DNA of 46,121 nt. It comes from Psilocybe azurescens. Its lineage: Eukaryota > Basidiomycota > Agaricomycetes > Agaricales > Agrocybaceae. The stretch is taken from the NCBI GenBank assembly GCA_023853785.1, contig JAJIRX010000145.1:1-46121 (forward strand), in the 5' to 3' direction. Under the pieces are notes generated by a model. The model was not told the origin of the DNA. It did not search any database and worked only from the letters and a program-made list of their open reading frames with translations. The position numbers and the translations under genes are program-made. Positions 22,802-33,382 of this stretch are shown in pieces. Each line of letters starts with the position of its first letter. Position 1 is the stretch's first letter.

Positions 22802-23676
22802 GGAAAGAACCTCGAAAGACTAGGTAAAGCTCTGTATTCCAAAGTCGACTACCTACCTATTTCTACGAGCCATTTATATACTGCAGAGATCTACCTAAGT
22901 AATACTAATTGCTTCAAAATATCAAGAGAAAGAAATAGAAAAGTGAAACAACATAAGATAAGATAACGATTGAAATTCAAATATACCCGATTGGGATGTC
23001 TCCGTCACAGTTCGGCTCACGTCTTTATCTTCCTTTCTTCCACCTTGCTGTACACTACTCGGAGAAATACCTCATTCATGCGTTATATGGGTGGCCACGC
23101 ACCCCAACTAAATCCAGCTACCTTCCAGTTTTTCCGCTCTTTAAAATTCACGAAAACTGACCGGTTAGAGGCCTTGACCAGCGCAATATCCGCAGCATCG
23201 CCTTGAACACCGCGCAGTCATTCAGATGAGAGGAACACACATGGCTCTCTATGGCTCTTGTTCCTTGCAAAAATACCCTCGTACAAGGATTTTAGCAACT
23301 ACAGCAAGCTCTGAACTGCCTCTCACTCACTCACTCCCGGCGCCGTCGCATGGATTTCCGTCTTCAACGGCGATTGCACCAGTGGATACACGAGCTTCCT
23401 ATTCAAAGGCGAATGTCAGACATATCTCTGCCATACTCGTGGGACTGAAGTGCCCACTAACACTGACAGCTACCTTCATCCGTCCAACGCGAATGACCGA
23501 ATACTGCGGCTCAGTATGACTCAACTGCGTAGCCTCCAATGTCAGCCTCGTTCCTGTGCTGTGCAGCGCACCTTTTGTATGACTCACAAGCGCCTGAGTG
23601 CTCGATTATTCAGGTATGGACCCCACGCAGCGCGCGATGGGTACGGTGCTACGCTGTATTGTACATGGCGCCAGGT
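22802..23676. other. Intergenic region with one weak minus-strand gene candidate
   Basis: An ATG at 23587 on the minus strand opens a short frame (MSHTKGALHSTGTRL...) followed by a plausible GT-AG intron (GTAGCT to GAATAG, about 23402-23475) and an in-phase exon (EARVSTGAIAVEDGNPCDG). I could not follow it further without stops. The rest is promoter-like sequence between RSA4 and the Tyr/Gly-repeat gene. Confidence 0.2.
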
Positions 23677-23683
23677 TATAAAA
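23677..23683 (+). promoter_or_regulatory. TATA box of the Tyr/Gly-repeat gene
   Basis: TATAAAA lies 107 bp upstream of the ATG at 23790 in a region otherwise free of coding frames. Spacing allows a short 5' UTR. It suggests a regulated, TATA-driven gene. Confidence 0.55.
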
Positions 23684-23789
23684 GCTGGATGATCTTTGTC
23701 GTTTCGTTCATCAACTCTAAAGATCCATCCTTCTGCAGCCAGACACATTCTAGCAAATTAAATCCAAACACAACCTCCTCTTCTCAATA

Positions 23790-24248
23790 ATGCAATCATC
23801 CTCATCTACCTCTGTTCTTCTTCCTTCCCAACACCAATCATCATCGTCATCGAAGAACTGGGAATCCTCATTCGGAAACCTCTCTTCATCGTACGGCTTC
23901 AGCGGAGGCGCACCCTCTCTACCACAACAGTCGTCCTCGAAACCTTCAAAGGCTTTCAACACGCCTTCTCCAATGGTATCAGCACCGCAATCCCAATTCG
24001 CACAACCACCAGTCTCCCATTCGTCGTCTAAAGATTACCAGAATGCTTTTGGCCAATTATCAGGGACATACGGTTTTGGAGGGGGCTACTATGCTCCTTC
24101 CTATCCCGTGAAGGTTTCCAGCCCTTCCAAGCCACCCATGTCGACGCGCCAGCCACCGGTTGTGCAGTCACCCAAGGGCTACGAGGCAGCGTATGGCACT
24201 CTAGCAACGTCGTACGGATTCGGGGGAGGTTTACCTTCGAGAAAATAA
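23790..24248 (+). CDS. Low-complexity protein with three YGFGG repeats
   Basis: A single-exon frame of 152 residues, rich in Ser, Gln, Pro and Gly. It holds three imperfect repeats: KNWESSFGNLSSSYGFSGG (about residues 23-41), KDYQNAFGQLSGTYGFGGG (about 81-99) and KGYEAAYGTLATSYGFGGG (about 129-147). The shared pattern is K-aromatic-E/Q-x-x-F/Y-G-x-L-x-x-x-YGF-x-GG. The spacers are disordered, Ser/Pro-rich. There is no signal peptide, membrane segment or known domain. Aromatic stickers separated by flexible spacers are a feature of proteins that self-associate, but that is inference. A TATA box lies upstream. The short gene, ordered repeats and clean start and stop make it a credible real gene; I recall similar unnamed mushroom proteins. 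Confidence 0.75.
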   Translation: MQSSSSTSVLLPSQHQSSSSSKNWESSFGNLSSSYGFSGGAPSLPQQSSSKPSKAFNTPSPMVSAPQSQFAQPPVSHSSSKDYQNAFGQLSGTYGFGGGYYAPSYPVKVSSPSKPPMSTRQPPVVQSPKGYEAAYGTLATSYGFGGGLPSRK

Positions 24249-24600
24249 ATGCATGGTATGTTTTTTTTTGGCCTAATTGTTCGAAACTGGGCTAATGCCT
24301 TGTCTGGATTCAGATCCTGAACATCATCCTCAGTTCATACTTTGGGACCATGTCCTTAAATTCTCCTGCTGAAACTTCTTCAATATTCGGTGTAATCTAT
24401 ACAATTCAGTTCCGGCAATAAGCATGACGCACTCTCGATTACTATAATATAAATTATGGGATGTGTGTTCTTGCGATACTGTAGCATATAATCAGATTTT
24501 TTTTTCCACTTCTTGTTTTTACGTTTTGAGTATCAGACTAGTTACACTAGCCATTCATGGAGGGGGAATCAATAACGTCAGTGTCTATCAGAGCCACCTA
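24249..24600. other. Convergent intergenic region
   Basis: It holds the 3' UTRs of the Tyr/Gly-repeat gene and of the stalked membrane protein. T-runs occur at about 24258 and 24497. No gene is seen. Confidence 0.5.
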
Positions 24601-26248
24601 TCACGACGGACATAAGAGAAATTTCTCTATTTTTATCCAGCTGAGTGGATCATGAAGCACTATTTGAAGTCGACACTGTTCCCGCCGTTCTCGACTGACA
24701 TTTCGCGTGGCTTGAGCTACAGCGTGGCGTACAGTGTATCCGATACTAACTAGTACTTCAGCTGATGGGCAGTCACGACATGGTCGATTTAATTTTAGAG
24801 TATACATCCATACGTACATACTTATAAGCAATAAAAAAACCCTACTACCCAAACAACTACGTCTTCCTTCGCATAGGCGCAAACCCACCCGAAGGCGAAG
24901 CCCCGCCACCTCCCCACCATCGGAGTAGTATTTTTGCAGTGCACTAGCCGCCGCTGCAGACGCTCGCCGGCTCGCAAAGACGTCGCCGTAATCCGGTGGG
25001 AGCACGTCTTCCTCTTCTCCTTCTTGTACCTGAATAGGCCCGGCGTCCCGCTCTCGTCTCCTCGACGCAGAAGCAGAAGTTGTCGTTGTTGTTGTGGTGG
25101 TGGTTGGGGCTGCTTGGCGAGAGGAGGACGTGGCGTCTGAGAAGGTAGACACGGATTGGAACTGCGCGTGCCCCAGCCCATGCCCATGCCCATGTGTAGC
25201 AGCGCCCAGGCTGGCGGGCGCAGAGGAGTCCCATACGGAGGTCGCCGAGCCTGGTGCTGGTGGCATCGAGGACCGGTTGAAAGGCTGGATGAACGATGCT
25301 GGCGGCGGAGCACCGGGGGATTGGAAGGCGCTGTTGTTACCTTCACCTGCGAGAGCGTGTGCGGCGCGTCGCCGACGAACCCGAATCCAGAAGGCCAGGA
25401 TAATTATGGCGAGGAGGAAGGCGAGCGCACCGAGAACGCCGCCGACTATAGCTCCGATTGGTGGTGATGAAGATGGGGATGGGGAGGCTGAATTGGAAGG
25501 TTTGGTTGCGCCTGAGCTGGAAGTGGGGGTATTTGTTGTTGTTGTTGTTGTTGATGATGATGATGACGACGACGACGAAGACCCTCCTGAAGAACTTTGG
25601 ACTTCGAGGACAATTCCATCAAGCGTAAGCTGCGATTTCCCAAAACGTGGATCGTTCTCGTTCCTAATAATAATTTCATGTATCCCTGGGCTATCGAAGA
25701 CCTTCGAAAACAAGGCGACCTATGTTCATACATGTTAATTTTGTGATGGTCTATGGACTATAGGTTTGATGATGGGTATGATGCACACCGGTGGGTTGTG
25801 TCCGTCGTCGGTGGTGTTGACACCGTCAATTTGGATGAAGTTGGGTTGGTTGGGGTCGCAGTCGATGCAAATGCCGTATTGGCCCCCGCAGCACCGCGGA
25901 ATGCCAAAGTAGTAGAAAGCAATTGCGGGTGCTACAGTTGAATGGTTTGATCAGTATATGGCATCAGCCGCAGTTCCAGTTGAATCAGGCTCACTAGGGA
26001 ATGTCTGGCAGGCAGAAGGATGCAAGAAGAGGGGCGTTGCAGCATCTGTAAGATACTATGGGGATTTGTGATAAAAGTGTTTTTGGACTTACAAAAGTAA
26101 CATTCGCATTCAGGTCGGACGTTGATGAGAGCGTTCCGGTCTGTCCAACATTACTTGCATTCCAGGAACCTGTTAGAAACCAGAAGCCTTGATACTTTAG
26201 ATGATCTGTGTCGTGATCGTCGAATGTCTGGTTTTGAAGCCCGGACAT
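24601..26248 (-). CDS. Single-pass membrane protein with extracellular N-terminal domain and Ser/Thr stalk
   Basis: Exons run 26248-26093, a 10-nt microexon 26004-25995, 25931-25789 and from 25719 on. Splicing the microexon in phase gives NVTFTFPTPAIAFYYFGI, then CCGGQYGICIDCDPNQP, VNTTDDGHNPPVALFSKVF and IHEIIIRNENDPRFGKSQL. This is a beta-rich domain with Cys residues that I recall from unnamed agaricomycete surface proteins. A poly-Ser/Thr stalk follows, then the membrane segment IGAIVGGVLGALAFLLAIII, an RVRRRRAA stop-transfer and a disordered cytoplasmic tail. The signal peptide exon is not resolved. Near 24905-24925 a G-rich run may hide a frame change: another frame there ends quickly with GGFAPMRRKT, which looks like a better C-terminus than the continuing frame to 24601. 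The role may be in cell-wall or surface sensing; this is inference. Confidence 0.7.
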
Positions 26249-26287
26249 TCGAGAGTCGAGAGGGTGGGGACAGTGAGAGTGATTAGT

Positions 26288-26790
26288 TCAAGGGAGAGCA
26301 CAGCTAACTGGCTGTTGGACGTTGCTAAACGTTTTCAGAGTGGAGACCCAGGCCATTTTGAACGCTTGACAGCCCCTGATCAACAAATTTGATTGAATCA
26401 ACATCTCGCCATGCGCTCTACCGTTATTAACAACCATAGATCCGCTGTTCTGAGGCCAGGCAGCAACACCAGTTCTATGCTGTTCTATGGTTTAAACTAT
26501 TAGATGAGGTAGTATGGATATAAAAGTAGCGAGATTTTTTACTTTCTTGTGTTGAGCGACGAGCATGTTCAGTGTCGGGTCCGTTGCTGTGTGAACACGA
26601 TTAGGGTGAGCATGAGAAAGACTGACCCTTACAGAACAGTGCCCGGGTGCAATTGATCGCGATGACACTGCCGATGCGGATGGGCCAGTTACTAGAGTAC
26701 GCGCATAGATATCCTCTTTCTTTTTGATTATATCGGTCGCCTTTGAGCTCGACGGGACTTCGAATGCGACCTTGATCAATGCTTATGCCA
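26288..26790 (-). other. Weak minus-strand gene candidate
   Basis: With two plausible introns (GTAAGG to CACACAG near 26583-26633, and GTAAAAA to GAACAG near 26477-26538), a coherent frame reads INCTRALF, then DPTLNMLVAQHKK, then TGVAAWPQNSGSMVVNNG and ends at a TGA at 26288-26290. No start codon or domain is recognised. It may instead be a lost 5' part of the neighbouring membrane protein gene. The rest of 26249-26955 shows nothing else. Confidence 0.22.
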
Positions 26791-26955
26791 CCTATCGACT
26801 GATACTCTCAAACCCCATACAACCTACTTCCATTTTTCCTGACGGGCGATTTACTCCCTCGTGCACGTTGTACTAGACTACTTATAGTCGCCTTTCAACT
26901 GGGGCGGACCAACCTTTCACCTCAACGAATATCCAAAGAACTGCTGTGATCGACT

Positions 26956-27583
26956 ATGAGCGCCTATTATCCCTCTTCATCTTATGCCGAAGGACAACCT
27001 GTGGCCAATGACGCGCCTGCAACAGATCCACAGGCCAACTATCAAACGGTACGTTCTGGATGCCCCCTTTTGGTTGCATCATAAACATTTTTCGACTGAT
27101 TATACCTTTTACACATACATAGGCGATCCCTGGGGATGTATCTACCGCAGTGAAAGATCTGCTCACCTCTACGAAGCGGCTTCAGGACATGTTGAAGCTC
27201 TGGAGCACTCAACAGGCGACGGAAGGAGATGTCAGCGATCTTTATGTCCAGATCGGCCATGAATTCAATGTTACCATCACCGCCTTTGCGTATCATCATA
27301 TCGACCTGAGGTTCGTGTTAGCGGCGCCTCCATTCTTACTTGAAACTTGCATTGACAATAATCTCTTCACAGCGACCTCCACAATATCCCAACGGAACTG
27401 CGTACCGTGCTAGAGCACTGTCTCTCGGAGGATCCGTCACCAGAAATATTGGAGACGTTCTTGCCTGACCTCCGGAAGGTCTTGTTCAGATTGCTTAAAG
27501 GCCTTCAGAGTCGACAAGACCCGTGGCGATCAGCCTTGGAACGACGAGAAGCGCTGAGGACTTCACCGCTCAATTTGGAGTGA
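26956..27583 (+). CDS. Bud6/Aip3 N-terminal domain protein, domain-only
   Basis: Exons 26956-27048, 27123-27310 and 27373-27583 join in phase to 163 residues. After about 30 disordered residues comes the conserved Bud6 (Aip3) N-terminal pattern: VKDLLTSTKRLQDMLKLWS, QATEGDVSDLYVQIGHEFN, ITAFAYHHIDLSDLHNIP, TELRTVLEHCLSEDPSPE and FLPDLRKVLFRLLKGLQ. In yeast, Bud6 is a polarity factor that binds actin and helps the formin Bni1 nucleate cables; the N-terminal part serves localisation and the C-terminal core binds actin. Here the protein stops right after the N-terminal domain; no C-terminal core is visible in the next kilobase. It could be a separate short family member, which I think likely given the clean exons, or a truncated copy. 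Confidence 0.75.
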
Positions 27584-28614
27584 AGCAGCATACGACCTTT
27601 CTCCAACGCAACTGGTCACATTATTCGCCAGGATTTTTCTCTTTTGTTCATGAGAAAGTGTGTCAGGCTCCTGACCATGACAAGATCTCAAGGAGCAATT
27701 TGTAACCAAACCAAGGAAAACAGAGACAAAAGCCTTGTCGGAGTGCCCAGTCTCTGCGATCCGCACCCTGCATCGATACCACAAGGATAAACCGATGGAC
27801 TTCAAAACAAAGTATTATTTTATTACACTGCCTTACCTTTTACATACTAGACCCGCATGTAATATGTACCCATGCCTGTAGTACTAGCTTATACCTGTAG
27901 CCTAGTCAATGCTTACTGGCCGCCTTTTAAAATGTGTATCTTTTGCTGGGGTTCGGAACCACTAGCAGGCTCTTCACATTCATTGTTCACCTTTCACTGC
28001 TCTTGATTAGGGGCATCCCCATCCCTTAATCACGTGCGGCTGATATGCTTGGACTTGAGGAGCCTTGTCACGGTTGGCTCTGTGTAATCAATCAATGACG
28101 GACTCACCACGACTTGGTGCATATAATTCCACCTACGTCGGCGACGGGTCTCAAATCTATCTCTGGATATTCCGTCAGACTTCATTGGACACTGAAGCAA
28201 TAAGGATTCAAAAGTCAAGACCGGCCGGGACCACTTTGGCCTTCCCATACTACCTGCTCTGATAGAAACCTTTTTCAACGCAACAAGAGGCGGCACTCGC
28301 TCTTGATTAATCGTGCTTATCGCTCCTCGTGGATCTTGGAACGGCTCTCTTGAATCTCTACCTTTTCTCCGACTATTTATTGTCCTACATTTGTGACGAG
28401 CCTTCTCGACACTCTGACATGTGGTGTTTTGGGCTTGGTACGCGCGAGGACTTGGACTCTTCACCGTGTTTTGTGCTTACCGCATGCGATGCTATGAATG
28501 AGAACCGCGTGGGCTGCTCACGTTGCTCCAACTCGCACAAAGCACGGAATCGAAGACGCGACACGCCAACATGGTGGACGATTAGGGCAGCGATATGTGC
28601 ACTGGTGGGTACAA
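27584..28614. other. Intergenic region, about 1 kb
   Basis: It holds the 3' UTR of the Bud6-like gene and the upstream region of the aminopeptidase gene. An imperfect inverted repeat lies at 28004-28032 (TGATTAGGGG facing CCCTTAATCA, one mismatch). A minus-strand open frame (28464-28030) has a composition that does not look coding. No gene is supported. Confidence 0.45.
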
Positions 28615-28622
28615 TATAAAAA
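28615..28622 (+). promoter_or_regulatory. TATA box of the M28 aminopeptidase gene
   Basis: TATAAAAA lies 49 bp upstream of the ATG at 28671, leaving room for a very short 5' UTR. A strong TATA box fits an inducible secreted-enzyme gene. Confidence 0.6.
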
Positions 28623-28670
28623 GCTGAGAAGCCTACTTATCATCCTTTTGCAGCGGTACCGTGAATCACG

Positions 28671-30293
28671 ATGAAACTCCAACTTTCTTCTGTACTTTTG
28701 GTCGTAGCAGGCTTCTTGGTCTCATGCAGCACAGCGGCGATTACTGCTGAAGAGTTCCAGGAGAAGACTGAGTTGGGATTCCATCTCCTTAGTCTCGCCG
28801 AAGGAGCAGACCCGGTCTGGAAAACCGAAGAGGAGACCGATGAACTCATCTCCCAATCTGTCAACTTTGTAAGTGGGGATTTTGCCCACAATCTTCCAGT
28901 CCTTTGAAAATAATTGCTGAATCAACCCCAGTTCGATCTTACATACACATACACACCGGCCGACAGCAACGCCCGTGTTGCCGCAGCTGAGGTTCAAGCA
29001 GCTGCAGTCAATGCCTGTATGTATACTTACTAGCTACCTTTCTTCCGCATATATGCGCATTTCTTATTGGCTTTCTTGCTTCTAGACGCTGCCCCTTCTC
29101 ATCAAGCAGAATTGAGGCCCATCATCGCCCAAGTCTCTCTTACTATGACGCAGAACTATCTCAACAATCTTACCGCGTTAAACAATCGATACTACAAAGC
29201 CGCCAGTGGCCAAGCAGCCTCAGTTTGGATTCGCGATACCATTGCCAACGTTCGTCGTCAATCCGTTCTCTTTCCAGGAGTTCGATCCTGAACGTTATCT
29301 CTATTATAGATCATTAGGACATACCCAGCCAGCGGCGCTTCCGTTGATCTTTACCCCCATTCTTGGACGCAGAACTCTATCGTCGCCAAGATCCCCGGCA
29401 AAACGGCGGGCCCAGTGACCATTCTCGGATCGCATATGGATTCGATTGGCACGGGGTCAGTGGCTACCAGTCGCGCACCTGGCGCTGACGACGACGGCAG
29501 CGGCTCGGTCAACCTGATCGAATCTTTCCGTGTCTTGCTCCAAGCTGGATTCAAGCCTACGACCCCCGTTGAGTTCCACTGGTACGTTTCTGTGTTTTTG
29601 TTTACTAAGATGGTGATATGATGTGATGAGAGCACCTGTGCTGATTGAGCGTTGTCGTTCTTGTTTTTGCAGGTATGCTGGTGAAGAAGCAGGTCTCCTT
29701 GGTTCCCAAGCTATCGCGACAAAGTACAAACAGACCGCTGTCGAAGTCAAGGGCATGCTGCAACTGGATATGACTGCATAGTACGCATTTTTATGATTAT
29801 AGATCGTCTGATCTGAGAAAGTTAACCACCGTCGTTTTAGTGTTAAGCCCGGAACGACGCCTGTTGTTGGTCTGATGCCCGTGAGTACACCTATGTATAA
29901 TTTGATGGATGCAACAAGGATCATTAACTTTCTCATTTTCAGGATTATACCGATGCGAATCTGACTTCGTTCGTCGGTGCCCTTGTCGACGCGTACACAT
30001 CTCTTAAATGGGTCATCAACGCAAAGGTACGCTTTCCGAAAAACCATATACCCTCCGTTCCATGAACTGATTTATACAACCTAACTTAACAGTGTGGATA
30101 CGGATGCTCCGACCACGCCAGCTGGAATGCGAAAGGATATCCCACCGCACTTCCCTTTGAAGGCCTGTTTTCCAACATCAACCCCAAGATTCACACCAGT
30201 GGCGATACCACTGCTGTGGCTGGTTTCTCGTGGACCCATACCCTGGAGTACACCAAAATCGCAGCTGTGTTCGCTTATGAACTTGCTATTTAA
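28671..30293 (+). CDS. Secreted M28 leucine aminopeptidase
   Basis: Eight exons (28671-28868, 28932-29016, 29086-29249, 29310-29581, 29673-29780, 29841-29880, 29943-30026 and 30093-30293) join in phase to 383 residues with no defect. The N-terminus ([19 protein letters not shown]) is a signal peptide, followed by a propeptide-like segment. The two-zinc site is complete: His and Asp in LGSHMDSI, the bridging Asp in [11 protein letters not shown], the catalytic Glu pair in [10 protein letters not shown], Asp in QLDMTAY and His in CSDHASW, with a likely disulfide in CGYGCSDH. These enzymes remove N-terminal residues, preferably Leu, from extracellular peptides for nitrogen uptake, and resemble Vibrio AAP and Aspergillus LapA. 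It is the best-preserved gene in the window and ends just before the tandem duplication. Confidence 0.95.
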
Positions 30294-30419
30294 ACTGGGG
30301 GTTATATATTTTACGACTTGGATGAGAATTTATTATGAATTTAAAATAACGGGATGACTAGGGATACAGTGTGTGTGCAAGATGTTTAGATAAGAAAGGG
30401 TTGAAGTATTGTGTCAAGT

Positions 30420-31350
30420 TTAGTCCAGGTCAAAGACGAGAACCTCGGCAGAGCGATCTCCATCGTTCTCAACAGTCATTGAGGTGCCTTTCTGCCCCAC
30501 AAAAATGTATGCGCCATCTCCTTCTCTAAGAGTAAGCTCTTCGCCGCTGCCTTGAGAGCTGATCCGCACGCTGGCACCCGATGCTTTCTTGTCATTGTAC
30601 CCGCTCGTCTGCACGACATGGATGTACCCTTTCTTGCCCTCGAAAACCCTATGCAGGCTCTTTCCCTGACCAAGGATAGTAGCATACAGCGTAAGCGGGC
30701 TGTTGACGGGTGCGGGCCCGCTGGCTTCGCGCTCGACGACCACGTCCTTCGCGCCGACCGGTGCGACCACTTTCGCCCATTTGTCTGCCTTTTCTTCGTC
30801 GGTGAAGTGGCGCGTGTAGTATTTCGGAGACAGGCCGGATTTGGAGGGCACGGACCAGATTTGCAGGAAGTGGACTTGTTTGGAGCCATGCGCCTTTTCG
30901 GAGTGAGAGATTCCGGTCCCGGTGGAGGTCATTTGGAGGTCGCCGCGTTTGAGGACTTCTGTATTGCCCATTGAGTCTTTGCTAAAAGGGAATGAACATG
31001 AGGGTGAGCACGGGTGTATGGAATGTGGATGGAGATGGGGAAAGGAGAACGCACTGCTCGAGCTCGCCGGAAACGACATAGGAGAAGATCTCGAATTCGC
31101 GGTGTGAGTGGGTCCCGAATCCGGTGCGAGGAGCTACTCGATCTTCATTCATGACACGTAGCGATCCAAAGAGCTCGTGTTGGCCGTCTTGGTACCTAAA
31201 AGAGAGGAGGCTGCGTAAGAGTATGAAAAGCATTTGAGAGTAGAATGGGGCGTACATTGCGAAGGAGAAAGTGTGGAAGGTCTTGAGCCAATCGTGGTCT
31301 GCATTTCCACGTTCTTCGCTTCTGCGGGCGACCAATTTCATGGGGCTCAT
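30420..31350 (-). CDS. Pirin family protein, copy A (intact)
   Basis: Exons 31350-31256, 31195-31055 and 30981-30420 join in phase to 265 residues starting MSPMKLVARRSEERGNADHD. Pirin hallmarks are present: the metal-binding HSHREFEIFSYVVSGELEH, then KDSMGN and RGDLQMTSTGTGISHSE, and a second cupin domain to the C-terminus. Pirins are iron-binding bicupins; roles as transcription cofactors and quercetin dioxygenases are known in other organisms. The frame is open upstream to an ATG at 31551, but a TATATAAG box at 31496-31503 lies between the two ATGs, so the start at 31350 is preferred; the extension would also add a hydrophobic, non-pirin segment. It is the first gene of the duplicated module and has no visible defect, unlike copy B. 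Confidence 0.92.
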
Positions 31351-31495
31351 AGTGGATTCAGAAGACAAGTTTCTAGTGACTATTTCTTTGAGATGTTGAG
31401 CGTGCAAGTTTGCTTTTGGGAAACGAAGAAGAGAAGACAGGTTGTCTGAGAGAGAAAGTGAAAATGTTGGGACCAAGTTGAGGTAGATCGCGAGG

Positions 31496-31503
31496 CTTAT
31501 ATA
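31496..31503 (-). promoter_or_regulatory. TATA box of pirin copy A
   Basis: TATATAAG on the minus strand, about 146 bp upstream of the chosen start codon. The same box is kept in copy B. It supports transcription starting downstream of the far upstream ATG. Confidence 0.6.
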
Positions 31504-31848
31504 CAGCGGAACGAGGGCGATGTGAACGAGCAGTCGGGATTTGGGCACCATGACAGAGATCGCATTGCATTCATTGAATTATATAGCGGTTCGTCAGACA
31601 ACATTCAAATCACTCATTCGTGATAGCCCACCCAATTATCAAGTGGCTTCCCTTTTAGGGTGTTCCCGAACCCACGAAACCCCACGCTGCATGGGCTTGG
31701 CGGTACGGTCATGTGAGTCTATTTGTCACTTTGAGGCACTGAGCGGATACAAGCAGACTTTATGAGCAAGTACCGTTCGGCGTACATTGAACTTTGACAA
31801 ACAATTTTTCTCTAAGTAACCAGAACCTTCATGTCGCTGTGCGGAAGA
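31504..31848. other. Intergenic region between pirin A and gene X A
   Basis: This is the pirin upstream region; it is nearly the same as 40495-40839. It contains an imperfect CCCACGC/GCGTGGG inverted repeat that is perfect in copy B (40672-40686). No gene is seen. Confidence 0.4.
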
Positions 31849-32907
31849 CTAAGCCACTGGTCTTGGCCTCCTGAGATCCGTCACGCTCTGGCTGGAAATC
31901 ACCATACCGCGTACATTAGAAGCAAAGACCATCTAATAAGAACGTTAGGAATATGAGGCTCGGAAAAAGTTTCTTTTACTTACGTCTTTCTTGAAAATAT
32001 CTATGAGCGGCTGCACCTGGCGACAGGCCCAACCATAATCGTTTAAAAGTCGCTCCTGCCTAGCTGGGTCGGCCACCAGAAATATACCAGCACGAAGTTT
32101 AGTTTCCGTACGCTTACTGTTAAAATCTGCCTTCGATAGTGGGACCATTTTTTCTAGCAATTTGCGCTGCCTTTCTTCTTCAGCTACAGCATTGTTCCTG
32201 GCCTCCCCTAAAGGAACGAGTTGTTGCAGATAGGAATGACGGAGCTGCTCGAAGTGGTCATGCTATCTAATCTGAATGCGTGCTCGTTCAGTCTCGTAGA
32301 GGTCCTGCATACGTGTTATGTGTGAATCAGACCATAACGACGAAGAATAAGTATGAGGCAAGTTACCACAATAGCCATTCTTTCCTCTTCATATATCTCC
32401 TGTTGTTAAGAGGTAATGAGATGTCTTCAAAGACTCAATCTATTTATTCAACGATGCTTCATAGTCCTTTCGGTCAACTTCAGCTTCCATAGCTTCGAAA
32501 CTGGAAAGGGTAGGTATAGCAACAGAAACATGGTATAAACAGCTAAGAAACTCACTCTGGTACATCTCTTTTTGATGCTCCAAGAAGAACTCGAATCGTA
32601 GCTGTCTTTCAAGTACGGGAAGATTCTGGTCCGTGATTTGTTCTGGATCCATGAATTGTTGTAGAAACCCATTTTGCCCTTTGTATTCAGGCATAGGAAG
32701 TCTGATTGTCTGTGTTTCGGTATTCATTGAGTTTACGAAGCGTGTATTGAGGATCGTATGAAAGCGTTTTGTACGCAGGTGGTGGTCATTATTCAAGTGT
32801 GACCAGTCGCGTCGGACAAAGAATTGTGCCACATGCTCAGGCTTGACCGCACACCGCGGGCGTTCAATCCTTGTCGGCATTGAACTCCAGTTGAAGTTCG
32901 AGCCCAT
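31849..32907 (-). pseudogene. Gene X copy A: unknown coiled-coil protein, broken
   Basis: From ATG 32907 the frame starts MGSNFNWSSMPTRIERPRC and runs through RLPMPEYKGQNGFLQ and helical, charged segments (LERQLRFEFFLEHQKEMYQ, FEAMEAEVDRKDYEASLNK). An intron with GTAACT donor and GCAG acceptor leads to a second long helical exon (ARNNAVAEEERQRKLLEKM) and a last small exon after GTAAGT, ending RRPRPVA at 31849. Breaks: a TAG where copy B has CAG (at the end of SLNK), a deletion of about 83 bp compared with copy B directly after it, and a TAG in the second exon (R-stop-HDHFEQLRHS) shared with copy B. No known domain is recognised. The consistent place between pirin and NLR in both copies suggests it was once part of the module. 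Confidence 0.6.
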
Positions 32908-33382
32908 AGCTCAAACCCAATCGTTAGCTATACTACTGTGTGGTTCGCAATCTTCACAATATAATCCTTTCTTTCTCTAGCCACATTATTTCGAGTTTTC
33001 GTGCTACAGTTTCAACAAAACATAATTAAATTCATGAAAATGAAAGGGTTTATTGACGTGCTATGATCTTTGCCCATAATTCTAAATTTCTGTCAAGATT
33101 TACCTACAGTGACGACGGGGAAATGTTGCTTTACAAAGCACTGGCACCAGTCCTGCACCAAGTTTGTGATGAAATCTGGAGAGATCGAATTCTACAACGT
33201 AAATAGTGTAGTAAAATGGATGCTAATTCGACATATTTTGATTAACTGGTCGCGTCCTTCCTTGAAGTTGGTCGTTAAATTCAGTACAGAGTCATCCGCG
33301 ATGCACTTCCAAAGAACAACCATGAGGATGTCAGAGGTAAATATTGAATAAAAACAATACACGAACACCTTATCTTGAAGAC
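32908..33382. other. Intergenic region between gene X A and NLR2
   Basis: It holds the upstream region of gene X and the 3' UTR of NLR2, closely matched by 41969-42427. No gene is seen. Confidence 0.5.

Noticed and set aside
28030..28464. Minus-strand open frame of 144 codons upstream of the aminopeptidase
   Set aside because: Arg/Ser-rich composition without domain, splice sites or promoter; probably chance.
31351..31551. N-terminal extension of pirin A from ATG 31551 (hydrophobic segment)
   Set aside because: A TATATAAG box lies between this ATG and the pirin domain start, and the extension is unlike pirins; the start at 31350 is preferred.
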